Origin: Halorubrum salinum | Lineage (GTDB): Archaea; Halobacteriota; Halobacteria; Halobacteriales; Haloferacaceae | Length of the DNA stretch: 64,000 bases | Direction of reading: 5' to 3' | Assembly: GCF_024494575.1 (NCBI RefSeq) | Contig: NZ_JANHDO010000002.1 | Coordinates: 186,001-250,000 of the forward strand | Shown here: one piece after another, positions 35,764-44,215 of the stretch | How the letters are laid out: every line of letters starts with the position of its first letter | How positions within the stretch are numbered: the stretch's first letter is position 1 | The notes under the pieces: generated by a model | Database searches by the model: none | Seen by the model: the letters and a program-made list of their open reading frames with translations, nothing else | What the model was told of the DNA's origin: nothing | Program-made: the position numbers and the translations under genes

Positions 35764-37542
35764 TCAGTAGAGGCTCCGGAGCTCCTCTTTGATCTCCGAT
35801 TTGAGGTCTTCGACGTACTCCTCGTAGTCCTCTTGGACGCCGATCCGGTTGATCCGGGGGGCGGAGTCGGTGTCGATGATCTCTTCGACCGGCACGCCCG
35901 CTTCGAGGGCGTCGAACGCCTCGTCGTTGAACGTCTCGATCGTCGTCAACATGAGGTACGTCTTCTCCGGCGGACAGTAGGTGTCGACCGGGTGGAACGC
36001 GTTCTGCTGGAGGTACGCCTCGCGCAGGTAGCGGGCCACCTCAAGCGTGAGCTGCTGGTCGTCCGGCAGGGCGTCCTTCCCGACGAGCTGGACGATCTCT
36101 TGTAGCTCCGTCTCCTCGTCGAGCACGTCGACCGCCCACTGGCGCTTCTCCGACCAGTCGTCGGCGACCTCGTCTTCGAACCAGGGGTCGAGCTGATCCT
36201 TGTACAGCGAGTACGACTCGTTCCAGTTGATCGACGGGAAGTGGCGGCGCTCCGCCAAGTCCGCGTCGAGCGCCCAGAACGTCTTCACGATGCGCAGCGT
36301 GTTCTGGGTGACCGGCTCCGAGAAGTCGCCGCCGGGCGGGCTCACCGCGCCGATCGCGGAGACGGAGCCCTCCGTCCCGTTGACGTTCTCGAAGTAGCCG
36401 GCGCGCTCGTAGAACTGGGCCAGGCGGGCGGCGAGGTACGCGGGGTACCCCTCCTCGCCGGGCATCTCCTCCAGCCGGGAGGAGATCTCGCGCATCGCCT
36501 CCGCCCACCGCGAGGTGGAGTCGGCCATGAGCGCCACGTCGTACCCCATGTCGCGGTAGTACTCGGCGATCGTGATACCCGTGTAAATACAGGACTCACG
36601 CGCCGCGACGGGCATGTTCGACGTGTTCGCGATGAGCGAGGTCCGGGCCATGAGCGGGTTACCGTTGGCCGGGTCCTCAAGCTCGGGGAAGTCCTCGATG
36701 ACCTCGGTCATCTCGTTGCCGCGCTCGCCGCAGCCGACGTACACGATGATGTCGGCGTCGGCGTACTTCGCGAGCTGGTGCTGGGTGACCGTCTTCCCGG
36801 AGCCGAACGGCCCCGGAATCGCGGCCGTCCCGCCCTTCGCGATGGGGAAGAGTCCGTCGAGAATGCGCTGGCCGGACACGAGCGGCGTCCGGGGCGTCTT
36901 CTTGTTCGCGGAGGGGCGCGCCTCGCGGACGGGCCACTCCTGATGCATCGAGACGTCCGTCCCGTTGGACAGCTCCGCGACCGTCTCGGTGACGTCGAAC
37001 GAGCCGGACTCGATAGCGGTGACCTCCGCCGTCTCGCCCTCGTCGAGGGCGTCCGGCGGCACCATCACCTTGTGGTCGATGGTGACCGTCTCCTCGACGA
37101 CGCCGACGACGTCGCCGCGGCCGACCTCGTCGCCGACCTCGACGGTGGGCTCGAACTCCCACTCCTCTTCGAGGTCGATACCGGGCGCGTCGACCCCGCG
37201 GTCGAGGTACGGACTGCCCATCTTGCCCTCCAGCACGTCCAGGGGACGTTGAACGCCGTCGTAGATGGCGTCCAGCATTCCCGGACCAAGGTCGACCGAC
37301 AGCGGCTCACCCGTGTTCTCGACGGGCTCGCCGGGGGCGACCCCGGAGGTCTCCTCGTACACCTGAACGGTCGTGATGTCGCCTTCGATCTCGATCACTT
37401 CCCCCATGAGGCCTTCGTCGCCGACGTAGACGACGTCGTTCATGCGGGCGTCGAGATCGCGGGCGCTCACGACCGGACCGCTCACGCTCTGGATAACACC
37501 GGTTTCGGTTGTGGTGGTCTCCGTGGATTCTGCTTTACTCAT
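35764..37542 (-). CDS. atpA: A-type ATP synthase subunit A (catalytic)
   Basis: 592-residue catalytic subunit that makes or hydrolyses ATP at the A-B interface. The P-loop GPFGSGKT is at residues 244-251, followed by [13 protein letters not shown]. Other hallmarks are the non-homologous region with [11 protein letters not shown], the [10 protein letters not shown] motif, and [31 protein letters not shown]. No intein is present, although this gene carries one in some archaea. It starts 1 base after the F gene ends, in a tightly packed operon. Confidence 0.98.
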   Translation of the reverse strand: MSKAESTETTTTETGVIQSVSGPVVSARDLDARMNDVVYVGDEGLMGEVIEIEGDITTVQVYEETSGVAPGEPVENTGEPLSVDLGPGMLDAIYDGVQRPLDVLEGKMGSPYLDRGVDAPGIDLEEEWEFEPTVEVGDEVGRGDVVGVVEETVTIDHKVMVPPDALDEGETAEVTAIESGSFDVTETVAELSNGTDVSMHQEWPVREARPSANKKTPRTPLVSGQRILDGLFPIAKGGTAAIPGPFGSGKTVTQHQLAKYADADIIVYVGCGERGNEMTEVIEDFPELEDPANGNPLMARTSLIANTSNMPVAARESCIYTGITIAEYYRDMGYDVALMADSTSRWAEAMREISSRLEEMPGEEGYPAYLAARLAQFYERAGYFENVNGTEGSVSAIGAVSPPGGDFSEPVTQNTLRIVKTFWALDADLAERRHFPSINWNESYSLYKDQLDPWFEDEVADDWSEKRQWAVDVLDEETELQEIVQLVGKDALPDDQQLTLEVARYLREAYLQQNAFHPVDTYCPPEKTYLMLTTIETFNDEAFDALEAGVPVEEIIDTDSAPRINRIGVQEDYEEYVEDLKSEIKEELRSLY

Positions 37543-37543
37543 G

Positions 37544-37873
37544 TTAGTCGTCCTCCTCCATCAGGTCGATCCCGATGGCTCGTTTGATCTGGTCGCGCAG
37601 CCCGCCGCTGCCTGCGCCGGACCCGCCGAGCGTCACGAGCACTGGCTCGATGCTCCCCTCGACCGACTCGCGGGTCCCCCGCGAGAGGTGGTCGAGGTCG
37701 TCGTCGTGCATCACGATGATGCCGGTCTCCTCGTCGTCGAGGGTGCGTTCGACGGCGTCGTCGAGCCGCTCGTCCTTCTCGTCGTCCGGTACGTTCTCGA
37801 ACTTCCGAACGCCCGCGAGCCGGAATCCGGTCGTGAACTCCGGGCTGCCGACGACGGCTATCTCCTGGCTCAT
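37544..37873 (-). CDS. atpF: A-type ATP synthase subunit F
   Basis: 109-residue small central-stalk subunit. The Rossmann-like opening [23 protein letters not shown] is typical of V/A-ATPase F, with the middle segment [15 protein letters not shown] and a C-terminal helix ([13 protein letters not shown]). It connects to subunit D and regulates rotation. Its start overlaps the end of atpC by 4 bases. Confidence 0.95.
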   Translation of the reverse strand: MSQEIAVVGSPEFTTGFRLAGVRKFENVPDDEKDERLDDAVERTLDDEETGIIVMHDDDLDHLSRGTRESVEGSIEPVLVTLGGSGAGSGGLRDQIKRAIGIDLMEEDD

Positions 37874-38916
37874 GTTATCACCAGCTCCGATTCGATCTCG
37901 TCGGCCGACAGACCGGCCTCCTTCCCGCGGGCGATGGCCCGAATGTTCTCCACCTCGCGCTCCTTCGCGAGGATGTAGGAGATGATCGGGGTGATAGACA
38001 CCGGGTGGATCGTTCCCAGCCGGTCTCCGTACGCCAACAGCGCGGCGTCCGTCGCGTGCTCGAACGCGATGAGGCTGTCGGCCTCCTCCAGCTCGCGCAG
38101 CGCCGGACCCAGCTCGTCGCCGTACTGACTGTCAGCGATGTACTCCACGAGCTCGTCGAGGTTCCGGGCGAGCCGCGCGAGCGACCCCCGAGTGAACAGC
38201 TCGCCGCCCTCGATGAAGTACGCCGCGGGGTCGATGTCCGCGCCCGACCGGGCGAGCCGGAGGGCGTTCGTCGCGTTCCGGAAGTCGACCTCGGCCTTGA
38301 GGAACGCCTCGTACTGACGGGTCGGCTCGCCGCCGCCGAGCCCCGACAGGAGCCGCTCGTAGAACGCGCGGTCGACGGCGTTCTCAAGGGGCACAAGCAC
38401 GCCCGTCTCCTCGTACTCGGCGTACGCCGCCTGGAGCGGATCGCCGTAGATGGTGTCTTCGAGCACCTCGACGACCGCGTCGATCGAGTCGGCCTCGAGG
38501 AGCCGCCGGATCCGGCGGTCGTCGAACTCGCCGGCGCGGATCAGGTCCGACTCGACCGCCGACTGGTCCGCGTCGGTGTAGACGCCGCGGATGACCGTCT
38601 TCACGTTCCACGCGTCGAACTTCCGGAGATACCGGGCGATGAGGCCGTACAGCGACCCCTCGCTCCAGTCTAAGATCGCGTCGAACTGCGACGCGAGGTT
38701 CCGGTTCAGCGCGTACTCGATCAGGTCGACGCCGCCGTGTCTGCTCCCCAGGGCGTTGATCTCGTCCGCGTAGCTGGACTCCTCCATGAACCGGGCGATC
38801 TCCGCCGGCCCCATGCGGGTGAGCTTGCGGTACTCCTCGTCCCCGTAGAGGCTGCCGCGGCGGGCACGAACCCGCGCGACGACGTACTCTGGGTTCGAGC
38901 TGCCGACGGCGCTCAT
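37870..38916 (-). CDS. atpC: A-type ATP synthase subunit C
   Basis: 348-residue subunit (V-ATPase d homologue) linking the c-ring to the central stalk. Three similar helical repeats are seen, with family features YVVARVRARRGSLYGDEEYRKL at the start and EREVENIRAIARGKEAGLSADEI at the end. It overlaps atpE by 4 bases and atpF by 4 bases, so the three are translationally coupled. Confidence 0.96.
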   Translation of the reverse strand: MSAVGSSNPEYVVARVRARRGSLYGDEEYRKLTRMGPAEIARFMEESSYADEINALGSRHGGVDLIEYALNRNLASQFDAILDWSEGSLYGLIARYLRKFDAWNVKTVIRGVYTDADQSAVESDLIRAGEFDDRRIRRLLEADSIDAVVEVLEDTIYGDPLQAAYAEYEETGVLVPLENAVDRAFYERLLSGLGGGEPTRQYEAFLKAEVDFRNATNALRLARSGADIDPAAYFIEGGELFTRGSLARLARNLDELVEYIADSQYGDELGPALRELEEADSLIAFEHATDAALLAYGDRLGTIHPVSITPIISYILAKEREVENIRAIARGKEAGLSADEIESELVIT

Positions 38917-39491
38917 TGGTCGAACAGTCGCTCCGAGATGTGTTTCAACTCGTCGTCCCAGACGGAGTCCAGGACCGAGTCGAACGTGTTGTTCACCCGG
39001 ACGCGCGAGGTGTCGCTCTCCGCGACGACACCGCCGAGACAGTCGACTTCGCCGTCGACCTCCGCGTTGCGGTCCGCGACGAGGTCTTCGAGCAGCTCGA
39101 CGTCTTCCGGCCGGGTGTAGACGGCGACGTCATCGTCGTCGTCGAACTCCGCGAGCGTCGCGTCGAGGAGCGTCTCGGTCAGCTCGCGGCGGCGGTCGCC
39201 GTCGAGCGACTCGATGGTGGCCTCGACGTCGTCGTAGACGTCTTCGAGGACGTCACGACGGGCTCCGAGGCGCTCCTGTTTGGCCTCGAGTTTGGCCGAC
39301 GAGAGCGTCTGCTCGCGCTCCTGTTCGATCTGCCGATCGGCCTCGGCGAGCCGCTCTTCGCGGATGCGCTCGGCGTCGGCCTCCGCCTCGGCGACGATTT
39401 CGTCCGCCTCGGACTCCGCCGCCTCACGGATTTCCTCTGCACGCGCGCGGGCTTCGTCTCGAACGTCCTCAACGACAGTATCCAAACTCAT
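38913..39491 (-). CDS. atpE: A-type ATP synthase subunit E
   Basis: 192-residue peripheral-stalk subunit. The first 100 residues are a long, highly charged helix (VRDEARARAEEIREAAESEADEI) that pairs with subunit H. The C-terminal globular part with VYTRPEDVELLEDLV and ending SERLFDQ contacts the head. It begins 21 bases after atpK. Confidence 0.95.
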   Translation of the reverse strand: MSLDTVVEDVRDEARARAEEIREAAESEADEIVAEAEADAERIREERLAEADRQIEQEREQTLSSAKLEAKQERLGARRDVLEDVYDDVEATIESLDGDRRRELTETLLDATLAEFDDDDDVAVYTRPEDVELLEDLVADRNAEVDGEVDCLGGVVAESDTSRVRVNNTFDSVLDSVWDDELKHISERLFDQ

Positions 39492-39512
39492 TGGTGTGGA
39501 AGGGGGAACCGC

Positions 39513-39764
39513 TTAGACGATGAAGACGACGACGAGTGCGAGAATGACAATCGTCTCGGGGAGGACCGTCAGAATGAGCCCGTTGACGAACAGATCGTCG
39601 TCCTCGGCCATCGCGCCGACGGCGGCCGAACCGATTCCACGCTCCGCGTAGCCCGCACCGAGCGCCGCCAGTCCGACGGCGAGCGCCGCCGCGGCGCTGG
39701 GGTCAGTGAGCGTTCCTCCGGCCTGCAGTGCGACATTCCCGAGTTCGTTGGTAGCTTCAAGCAT
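39513..39764 (-). CDS. atpK: A-type ATP synthase subunit K (c-ring proteolipid)
   Basis: 83-residue two-helix proteolipid that forms the rotating membrane ring. Helix 1 is AAAALAVGLAALGAGYAERGIGSAAVGAM. Helix 2 is LILTVLPETIVILALVVVF, with the ion-carrying Glu in PET. There is no obvious Na+-binding signature; a proton-driven ring is expected in haloarchaea. It is preceded by a 169-base gap with its own probable promoter and a leader containing repeated GCAAC, unlike the tight spacing of the other subunit genes. Confidence 0.95.
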   Translation of the reverse strand: MLEATNELGNVALQAGGTLTDPSAAAALAVGLAALGAGYAERGIGSAAVGAMAEDDDLFVNGLILTVLPETIVILALVVVFIV

Positions 39765-39772
39765 TGGTAGTA

Positions 39773-39830
39773 GTTGCGGTTGCTCGTCTCCGAACAGTTG
39801 CTAGTTGCCCCTACTGGAGTCATAAAGCTT
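39773..39830 (-). promoter_or_regulatory. Internal promoter and repeated leader before atpK
   Basis: On the minus strand AAGCTTTATG (39821-39830) looks like a TATA box 57-66 bases before the atpK ATG. Between it and the gene GCAAC occurs four times (39804-39808, 39797-39801, 39779-39783, 39773-39777). This could boost transcription or translation of the c-subunit, which is needed in many copies per enzyme. Confidence 0.4.
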
Positions 39831-39933
39831 CCCAAAACGACCGAACGGAACCGCCGTGACGCCGCGCAGAGACGGGGCTCTCCGGGGTATCGACCGCGAA
39901 AAATTCGCCGGATCGTCGGACGGGGCGTGACGG

Positions 39934-42153
39934 CTACTCGTCAGTGGTGTACTCGCGGTCGTAGCCGAACGGCAGGTACGCGTTCCCGCCGCCCTCGTAG
40001 AAGTTTCCGAAGAACTCCACGTACTCGAGACGCACCGCCTGAATGCCGGCGGAGGTGATCCCGAGCGCGAGCACGACGACGTGACCGACGACCGCCACGA
40101 CGATGCCGCCCACCAGGGCGAGGACGCCGACGGCCCCGGCAGACGCCGGATCGAACGCGGTCGTCATTCCCGCGAAGACGAGCTCGTAGTCGCCGGGGTG
40201 GCTCTGTACGTACTCGAGGTAGTCGGCGCTGAAGATGAAGTGGAAGCTCCCCTCGCCGCTCTCGTCGATGTACGCGCCGAACGCGAGCAGGTTCACGGCG
40301 AGCGCCATCCCGCCCTTCGCGAGCAGCACCGCCATGATCCGGGCGTACGAGATGACGTTGACGATCGGCGAGAGCACCTCGGCCAGTTCCGGCGGCTCAC
40401 CGATCGCGAGCAGGACGACCCCCAGCGCGATGGCCGCGATGGCGGCGTACCCGACCGCGACGGGGAAGCCGCCGAACGACACCGCCCCGAAGGTGAGAAT
40501 CGAGAACGACTCGAAGAGGAACTCGGGCTTCGGGCCGGGGAGGTGCTGGCTGAAGATCCAGACCCACGCGCCGTTGAGGATCAGGAGCCACGAGCCGCCC
40601 TCGTACAGCGCGTGTTTCAGGTCGTGCTGCTGGTAGTTGCTCACGAACGAGAGGACGTGCCCCACGTTCAGGTGCGCGAGCCCGAACAGCACGCTGGCGA
40701 CGAGGAACGACAGCGCCCAGTCGATGTCGGCGGGCGAGAGGCCCTTGCCGTCGACGGGCCAGTGGACGTCACCCGGCAGGAGCTGGTACGCGTGGTAGCC
40801 GAACACGTCGATACCGAAGTAGATCCCGAACAGGATCGTGAAGCCGCCGGCCCACAGCGCGACGGCGCCCAGCTCGCGGAACGTCCCGTCGTACCGGCTG
40901 TACAGGAACGCGCCGATGGCGGCGTACAACACGCCGTACCCCACGTCGCCGATCATGAAGCCGAACATGAGCGGGAAGGTGAGGAAGACCAGAAGCGTCG
41001 GGTCGAATTCGGAGTACTTCGGCCGACCGAACCCCTGCACGAGCAGCTCGAAGGGACCGGCCGCGCTCCCGTTGTCCTGGACGACCGGCGGGTCGTCGCT
41101 CCCGTGGGCCGCGTGGCCACCGTCCGTGGCCGCCTCGCGTTCGCCGTCGGCCGCCTCGGCGACGCCGCCCGCGGCACCGCCGTCGGCGACGGCTTCGGTG
41201 TGGTGGTCGCCGTCGGGGGTGAACGACGCGCGTTCGAGCTCCTCGACGTCGGCGTGGTCGCCGACGGCCTCGGTGATCGCCGCCTCGAACTCGTCGAACG
41301 TCTCGGTCGGCACCCACCCCTCGGCGACGAAGGCGTTCTCGGTCGTCGCGAAAGAGAGCGGGGCCTGCTTCTTTTCGGCCTCGATCGTGAGCTGCTCTTC
41401 GGCGCGCAACAGGAAGCCCGCGGCCTCCTCTTTCACGTCCGCGAGGTCCGCTTCGACCGCCGCGAGTTCCTCTCGGAGGTCGGCCTGCTCGGACTCGAGC
41501 TCTGCGACGTACTCCGCGGGGCTCGCATCGGCGTCCGGCACGTCGAGCAGGGCGATGTCGACGCCGACGAGCGAGTCTTGAAGGACCCCCTCGTCGGCTC
41601 CCGCGGCGGGCTTCGCGAAGGCGGCGACGACGTCGCCGCCCGCGAACACCTCGTACGCGTCGATCCCGTCTGCACCGGCGAGCGCGTCCTCGACGGCGTC
41701 GGGCTTCGCCTCGCCGACGACGACTTCGAGCGAGCCGTAGCCGTCGAGCAGGTCGAGCGCGATGCCGAGGTCCGCGAACGGCTCCATCCGGTCTATCTCC
41801 TCTTGTCTGTCGCGGATCTGCGCCTGCAGCTCGTCGCGCTGGTCGTTGAGCTCGTTGACGCGCTCGCGCACGTCGGACAGCTCCGCCTCGAGCTCCTCGT
41901 CGTCGAGCGCGCGGGCCGCGTCGACGTCCGCGTCGTCGACGTCGAGGATGCTTTCGAGCGAGCGAACCGTGACGAGCCGCTCGCTGACGTCTTCGGCCCC
42001 GTCGAGCGACACGCCGGGCTCGAAGCCCTCGTAGCGCTCGTCGTAGTCGGTGACGTGCAGCGAGTGGTGGTCGTACGCTGCCTCGATCACGTCGTCGATG
42101 ACGCGCTTCGAGCCCGTCACCGACACCTTGCTCATCCGCTCAGGCCTGAGCAT
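39934..42153 (-). CDS. atpI: A-type ATP synthase subunit I (a subunit)
   Basis: 739-residue stator subunit forming the ion half-channels next to the c-ring. The cytoplasmic N-terminal half has coiled coils (about residues 95-150 and 270-310) and an acidic Ala/Gly-rich insert. The C-terminal half has about eight membrane helices, including FLTFPLMFGFMIGDVGYGVLY and YARIMAVLLAKGGMALAVNLLAFG with the conserved Arg expected for ion transfer. The ATG at 42153 (MLRPERMSKVSVTG) matches the haloarchaeal consensus start and overlaps the end of atpH by 14 bases. An alternative ATG is at 42135. Confidence 0.95.
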   Translation of the reverse strand: MLRPERMSKVSVTGSKRVIDDVIEAAYDHHSLHVTDYDERYEGFEPGVSLDGAEDVSERLVTVRSLESILDVDDADVDAARALDDEELEAELSDVRERVNELNDQRDELQAQIRDRQEEIDRMEPFADLGIALDLLDGYGSLEVVVGEAKPDAVEDALAGADGIDAYEVFAGGDVVAAFAKPAAGADEGVLQDSLVGVDIALLDVPDADASPAEYVAELESEQADLREELAAVEADLADVKEEAAGFLLRAEEQLTIEAEKKQAPLSFATTENAFVAEGWVPTETFDEFEAAITEAVGDHADVEELERASFTPDGDHHTEAVADGGAAGGVAEAADGEREAATDGGHAAHGSDDPPVVQDNGSAAGPFELLVQGFGRPKYSEFDPTLLVFLTFPLMFGFMIGDVGYGVLYAAIGAFLYSRYDGTFRELGAVALWAGGFTILFGIYFGIDVFGYHAYQLLPGDVHWPVDGKGLSPADIDWALSFLVASVLFGLAHLNVGHVLSFVSNYQQHDLKHALYEGGSWLLILNGAWVWIFSQHLPGPKPEFLFESFSILTFGAVSFGGFPVAVGYAAIAAIALGVVLLAIGEPPELAEVLSPIVNVISYARIMAVLLAKGGMALAVNLLAFGAYIDESGEGSFHFIFSADYLEYVQSHPGDYELVFAGMTTAFDPASAGAVGVLALVGGIVVAVVGHVVVLALGITSAGIQAVRLEYVEFFGNFYEGGGNAYLPFGYDREYTTDE

Positions 42154-42496
42154 CCACCGCCTCCTCGGCCTGACTGGTGACCGCTTCTTCGAACCGTTCG
42201 ACAGCGTAGTCGACGGCTGTGTCCACTCGGTCGCGGGCCTCGCGTTCGAGCTCGTCGCGGTCGGCACGACCCGATTCGAGGATCTCCTCGCGCCGCTCCT
42301 CGATCTCCTCGCGGGCCGCTTCGATCCGCTCTTCGGCCTCGGAGGCCGCCTCCTCCTCGGCGTCGTCGCGGATCTCCTCCGCGCGCCGTCGAGCCTCGGC
42401 GAGGCGCTCGTCGGCGTCCGATTCCGCCTCCGCGATGATCTCGTCCGCCTCCGTTTCAGCCTGCTTGATCCGGTCGAGCACCTCTGGTCTCGCCAT
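42140..42496 (-). CDS. atpH: A-type ATP synthase subunit H
   Basis: 118-residue peripheral-stalk subunit, almost entirely one charged helix (ARPEVLDRIKQAETEADEII, then many EAE/RRR heptads). It pairs with subunit E as the stator. It is the first gene of the operon and is preceded by a TATA-like box 32-39 bases upstream. It overlaps atpI by 14 bases. Low-complexity composition makes family assignment rely on position and the start motif. Confidence 0.9.
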   Translation of the reverse strand: MARPEVLDRIKQAETEADEIIAEAESDADERLAEARRRAEEIRDDAEEEAASEAEERIEAAREEIEERREEILESGRADRDELEREARDRVDTAVDYAVERFEEAVTSQAEEAVDAQA

Positions 42497-42527
42497 ACTA
42501 CTAATCGCCTGAAACTCTAGAAGCGAC

Positions 42528-42535
42528 GTATAAGG
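42528..42535 (-). promoter_or_regulatory. Promoter of the ATP synthase operon
   Basis: CCTTATAC on the minus strand lies 32-39 bases before the atpH ATG, giving a leader of roughly 5-10 bases. It is back-to-back with the minD4 promoter. Confidence 0.5.
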
Positions 42536-42643
42536 TGTTTGCGAAAGTGAGCGGTGGATTGTGCGCCCCGGACGGAACGAACTGACGTGTCGAGCGGGAC
42601 GACCCACTGTCGTCGTCGTCCGTGTGCGTCCGAGCGGCCGCCT

Positions 42644-42655
42644 ACATTTAAGTAC
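42644..42655 (+). promoter_or_regulatory. Promoter of the MinD4-like gene
   Basis: ACATTTAAGTAC lies 22-33 bases before the ATG at 42677, fitting a leaderless transcript. Confidence 0.55.
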
Positions 42656-42676
42656 CAGTCGCCGGACCGTCTCCGT

Positions 42677-44179
42677 ATGGCAACGGTGTATGCGGTCGCC
42701 TCGGCGAAGGGTGGGGTCGGAAAGACCACCACCACCGCGGCGATAGCGACGATTCTGGCCGACGCCGGTGCCGATGTCGTCGCGGTCGACGCCGACATCG
42801 GCATGGCGAACCTCGCGGGGGCGGTCGGCGTCGAGCCGGGGGAGACGACCCTCCACGACGTGCTCTCCGGACGCGCGGACCCGCTCGACGCGGTCCGTGA
42901 GGGGCCGGCCGGCCTGCGGGTCGTTCCGGGGGCGGCGGACCTCGACGCGTACGCGGCGGCCGACCCGTCCGGGCTCCGCGAGGTCGTCGCGGCCTTCGAC
43001 GACGCCGACTACGTGTTCCTCGACGCGGGCGCCGGGCTCTCGCACGACTCGACGCTGCCGCTCGGGCTCGCGGACGAGACCCTCCTCGTCTCGACGGCCG
43101 AGCGCAACGCGCTCGGCGACACGGAGAAGACCCGCCAGCTGACCGAGCGGCTCGGCGGCACGGTCGCCGGCGCGGCGATCACGCGTGTCGGTGCCGACGG
43201 CGCGACGGACACCGACACACTCGACGTCCTCGACGCGCCGGTCCTCGGTCGGATCCCCGACGACCCCGCCGTCTTGCGCGCGGCGACGGCGGACGAACCG
43301 CTCGTGACGTTCGCGCCGGACGCGCCCGCGACCCGCGCGTACCGCGAACTCGCTCGAACGTTGACCGGCGCGGAGATCCCCGATCCGGCTCCGGCCGCAT
43401 CGGACCAGACGCCGGGCGACGCGCCCGAACCGGCGACCTCCGACGCGCCCGAACCGGCGACCTCCGACGCGCCCGAACCGGCGTCCTCCGACGCGCCCGA
43501 ACCAGAGCCACTCGATCCCGCCGAAGAGAGCGTCGAAGCCGACGACGCTGGGGCGTCCGATGACGACGGCGAGGACATCATCGTCGCCGACGCCGACTCG
43601 GGCGGGCTCGGCGAGCCGACCGACGAGCGTGACATCATCGTCGCGGACGAGTCCCCCGCGTCGAGCGACGAGAGCGGCACCGACTCAGGCTCCGGTGAAC
43701 CGGCTCAAGGCAGTCCCGGTCCCGGGGACGGCGGCGTGGACGACGATCTCGACGGCGACACGCGAACCGTCGGCGACGACCACGTCGACGGCGACGACCT
43801 CGAAGCGATGATCGAGGACGAGGCCGGGGAGGCGGCGTTCGAGTCGGAGCGACCGTCGTCTCCCGACGAGGGGAGTCACGGCGCGTCTCCCGACGAACCG
43901 GAGGCCGGCGACGCGGCCGAGGACGCGTCTGAACGGGGGGAACCGGCCCGCGACATCGACGACGAACTCGCGGGCAGCGTCCCGTTCCGGGACGACGACA
44001 CCGGCACGATGAACACCGTCCTCTCGGAGCGAGGCGGCTCCGGAGCGGAGCGGGACGAGACGGACGAGCGCGACGACGGCGGCGAGGCCGACGATCGGAG
44101 CGAGGGCGACGAGAACGGAGACGAGAACGGAGACGAAACGGACGGCGACGGGTTCTTCAGCCGGCTGTTCGGCCGCTGA
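42677..44179 (+). CDS. minD4: MinD-family ATPase, MinD4-like, with long disordered C-terminal tail
   Basis: 500-residue protein. The ParA/MinD ATPase domain covers about residues 1-235, with deviant Walker A SAKGGVGKTTTT and the VVAVDADIGMANLA segment. The rest is Asp/Glu/Ser/Pro-rich and disordered. It includes three-plus copies of an 8-residue repeat (DAPEPATS), two DIIVAD motifs, and a conserved-looking SVPFRDDDTGTMNTVLSERGG. It ends FFSRLFGR, a short amphipathic terminus. Haloferax MinD4, an oscillating polar protein that positions archaella and chemosensory arrays, has the same architecture and, as I recall, also lies next to the ATP synthase genes. Orthology is inferred from those two features. 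Confidence 0.82.
   Translation: MATVYAVASAKGGVGKTTTTAAIATILADAGADVVAVDADIGMANLAGAVGVEPGETTLHDVLSGRADPLDAVREGPAGLRVVPGAADLDAYAAADPSGLREVVAAFDDADYVFLDAGAGLSHDSTLPLGLADETLLVSTAERNALGDTEKTRQLTERLGGTVAGAAITRVGADGATDTDTLDVLDAPVLGRIPDDPAVLRAATADEPLVTFAPDAPATRAYRELARTLTGAEIPDPAPAASDQTPGDAPEPATSDAPEPATSDAPEPASSDAPEPEPLDPAEESVEADDAGASDDDGEDIIVADADSGGLGEPTDERDIIVADESPASSDESGTDSGSGEPAQGSPGPGDGGVDDDLDGDTRTVGDDHVDGDDLEAMIEDEAGEAAFESERPSSPDEGSHGASPDEPEAGDAAEDASERGEPARDIDDELAGSVPFRDDDTGTMNTVLSERGGSGAERDETDERDDGGEADDRSEGDENGDENGDETDGDGFFSRLFGR
43418..43489 (+). repeat. 24-bp tandem repeat in the MinD4-like gene (three units plus partial fourth)
   Basis: Units start at GAC 43418, 43442 and 43466, each encoding DAPEPA(T/S)S. 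A partial fourth unit follows from 43490. The first two units are identical; the third has one substitution. In-frame length means copy number can change without breaking the protein. Confidence 0.85.
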
Positions 44180-44215
44180 CGACCGGAGTGCGCGACTCGG
44201 TGACGATCCGCTCGG

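Noticed and set aside
40081-42180. 699-codon plus-strand open frame opposite atpI
   Set aside because: Repetitive Arg/Glu/Val composition without motifs; antisense to a clear ATP synthase subunit.
43418-43501. CRISPR-like repeat array
   Set aside because: Units are contiguous, in frame and without spacers; it is a coding tandem repeat.
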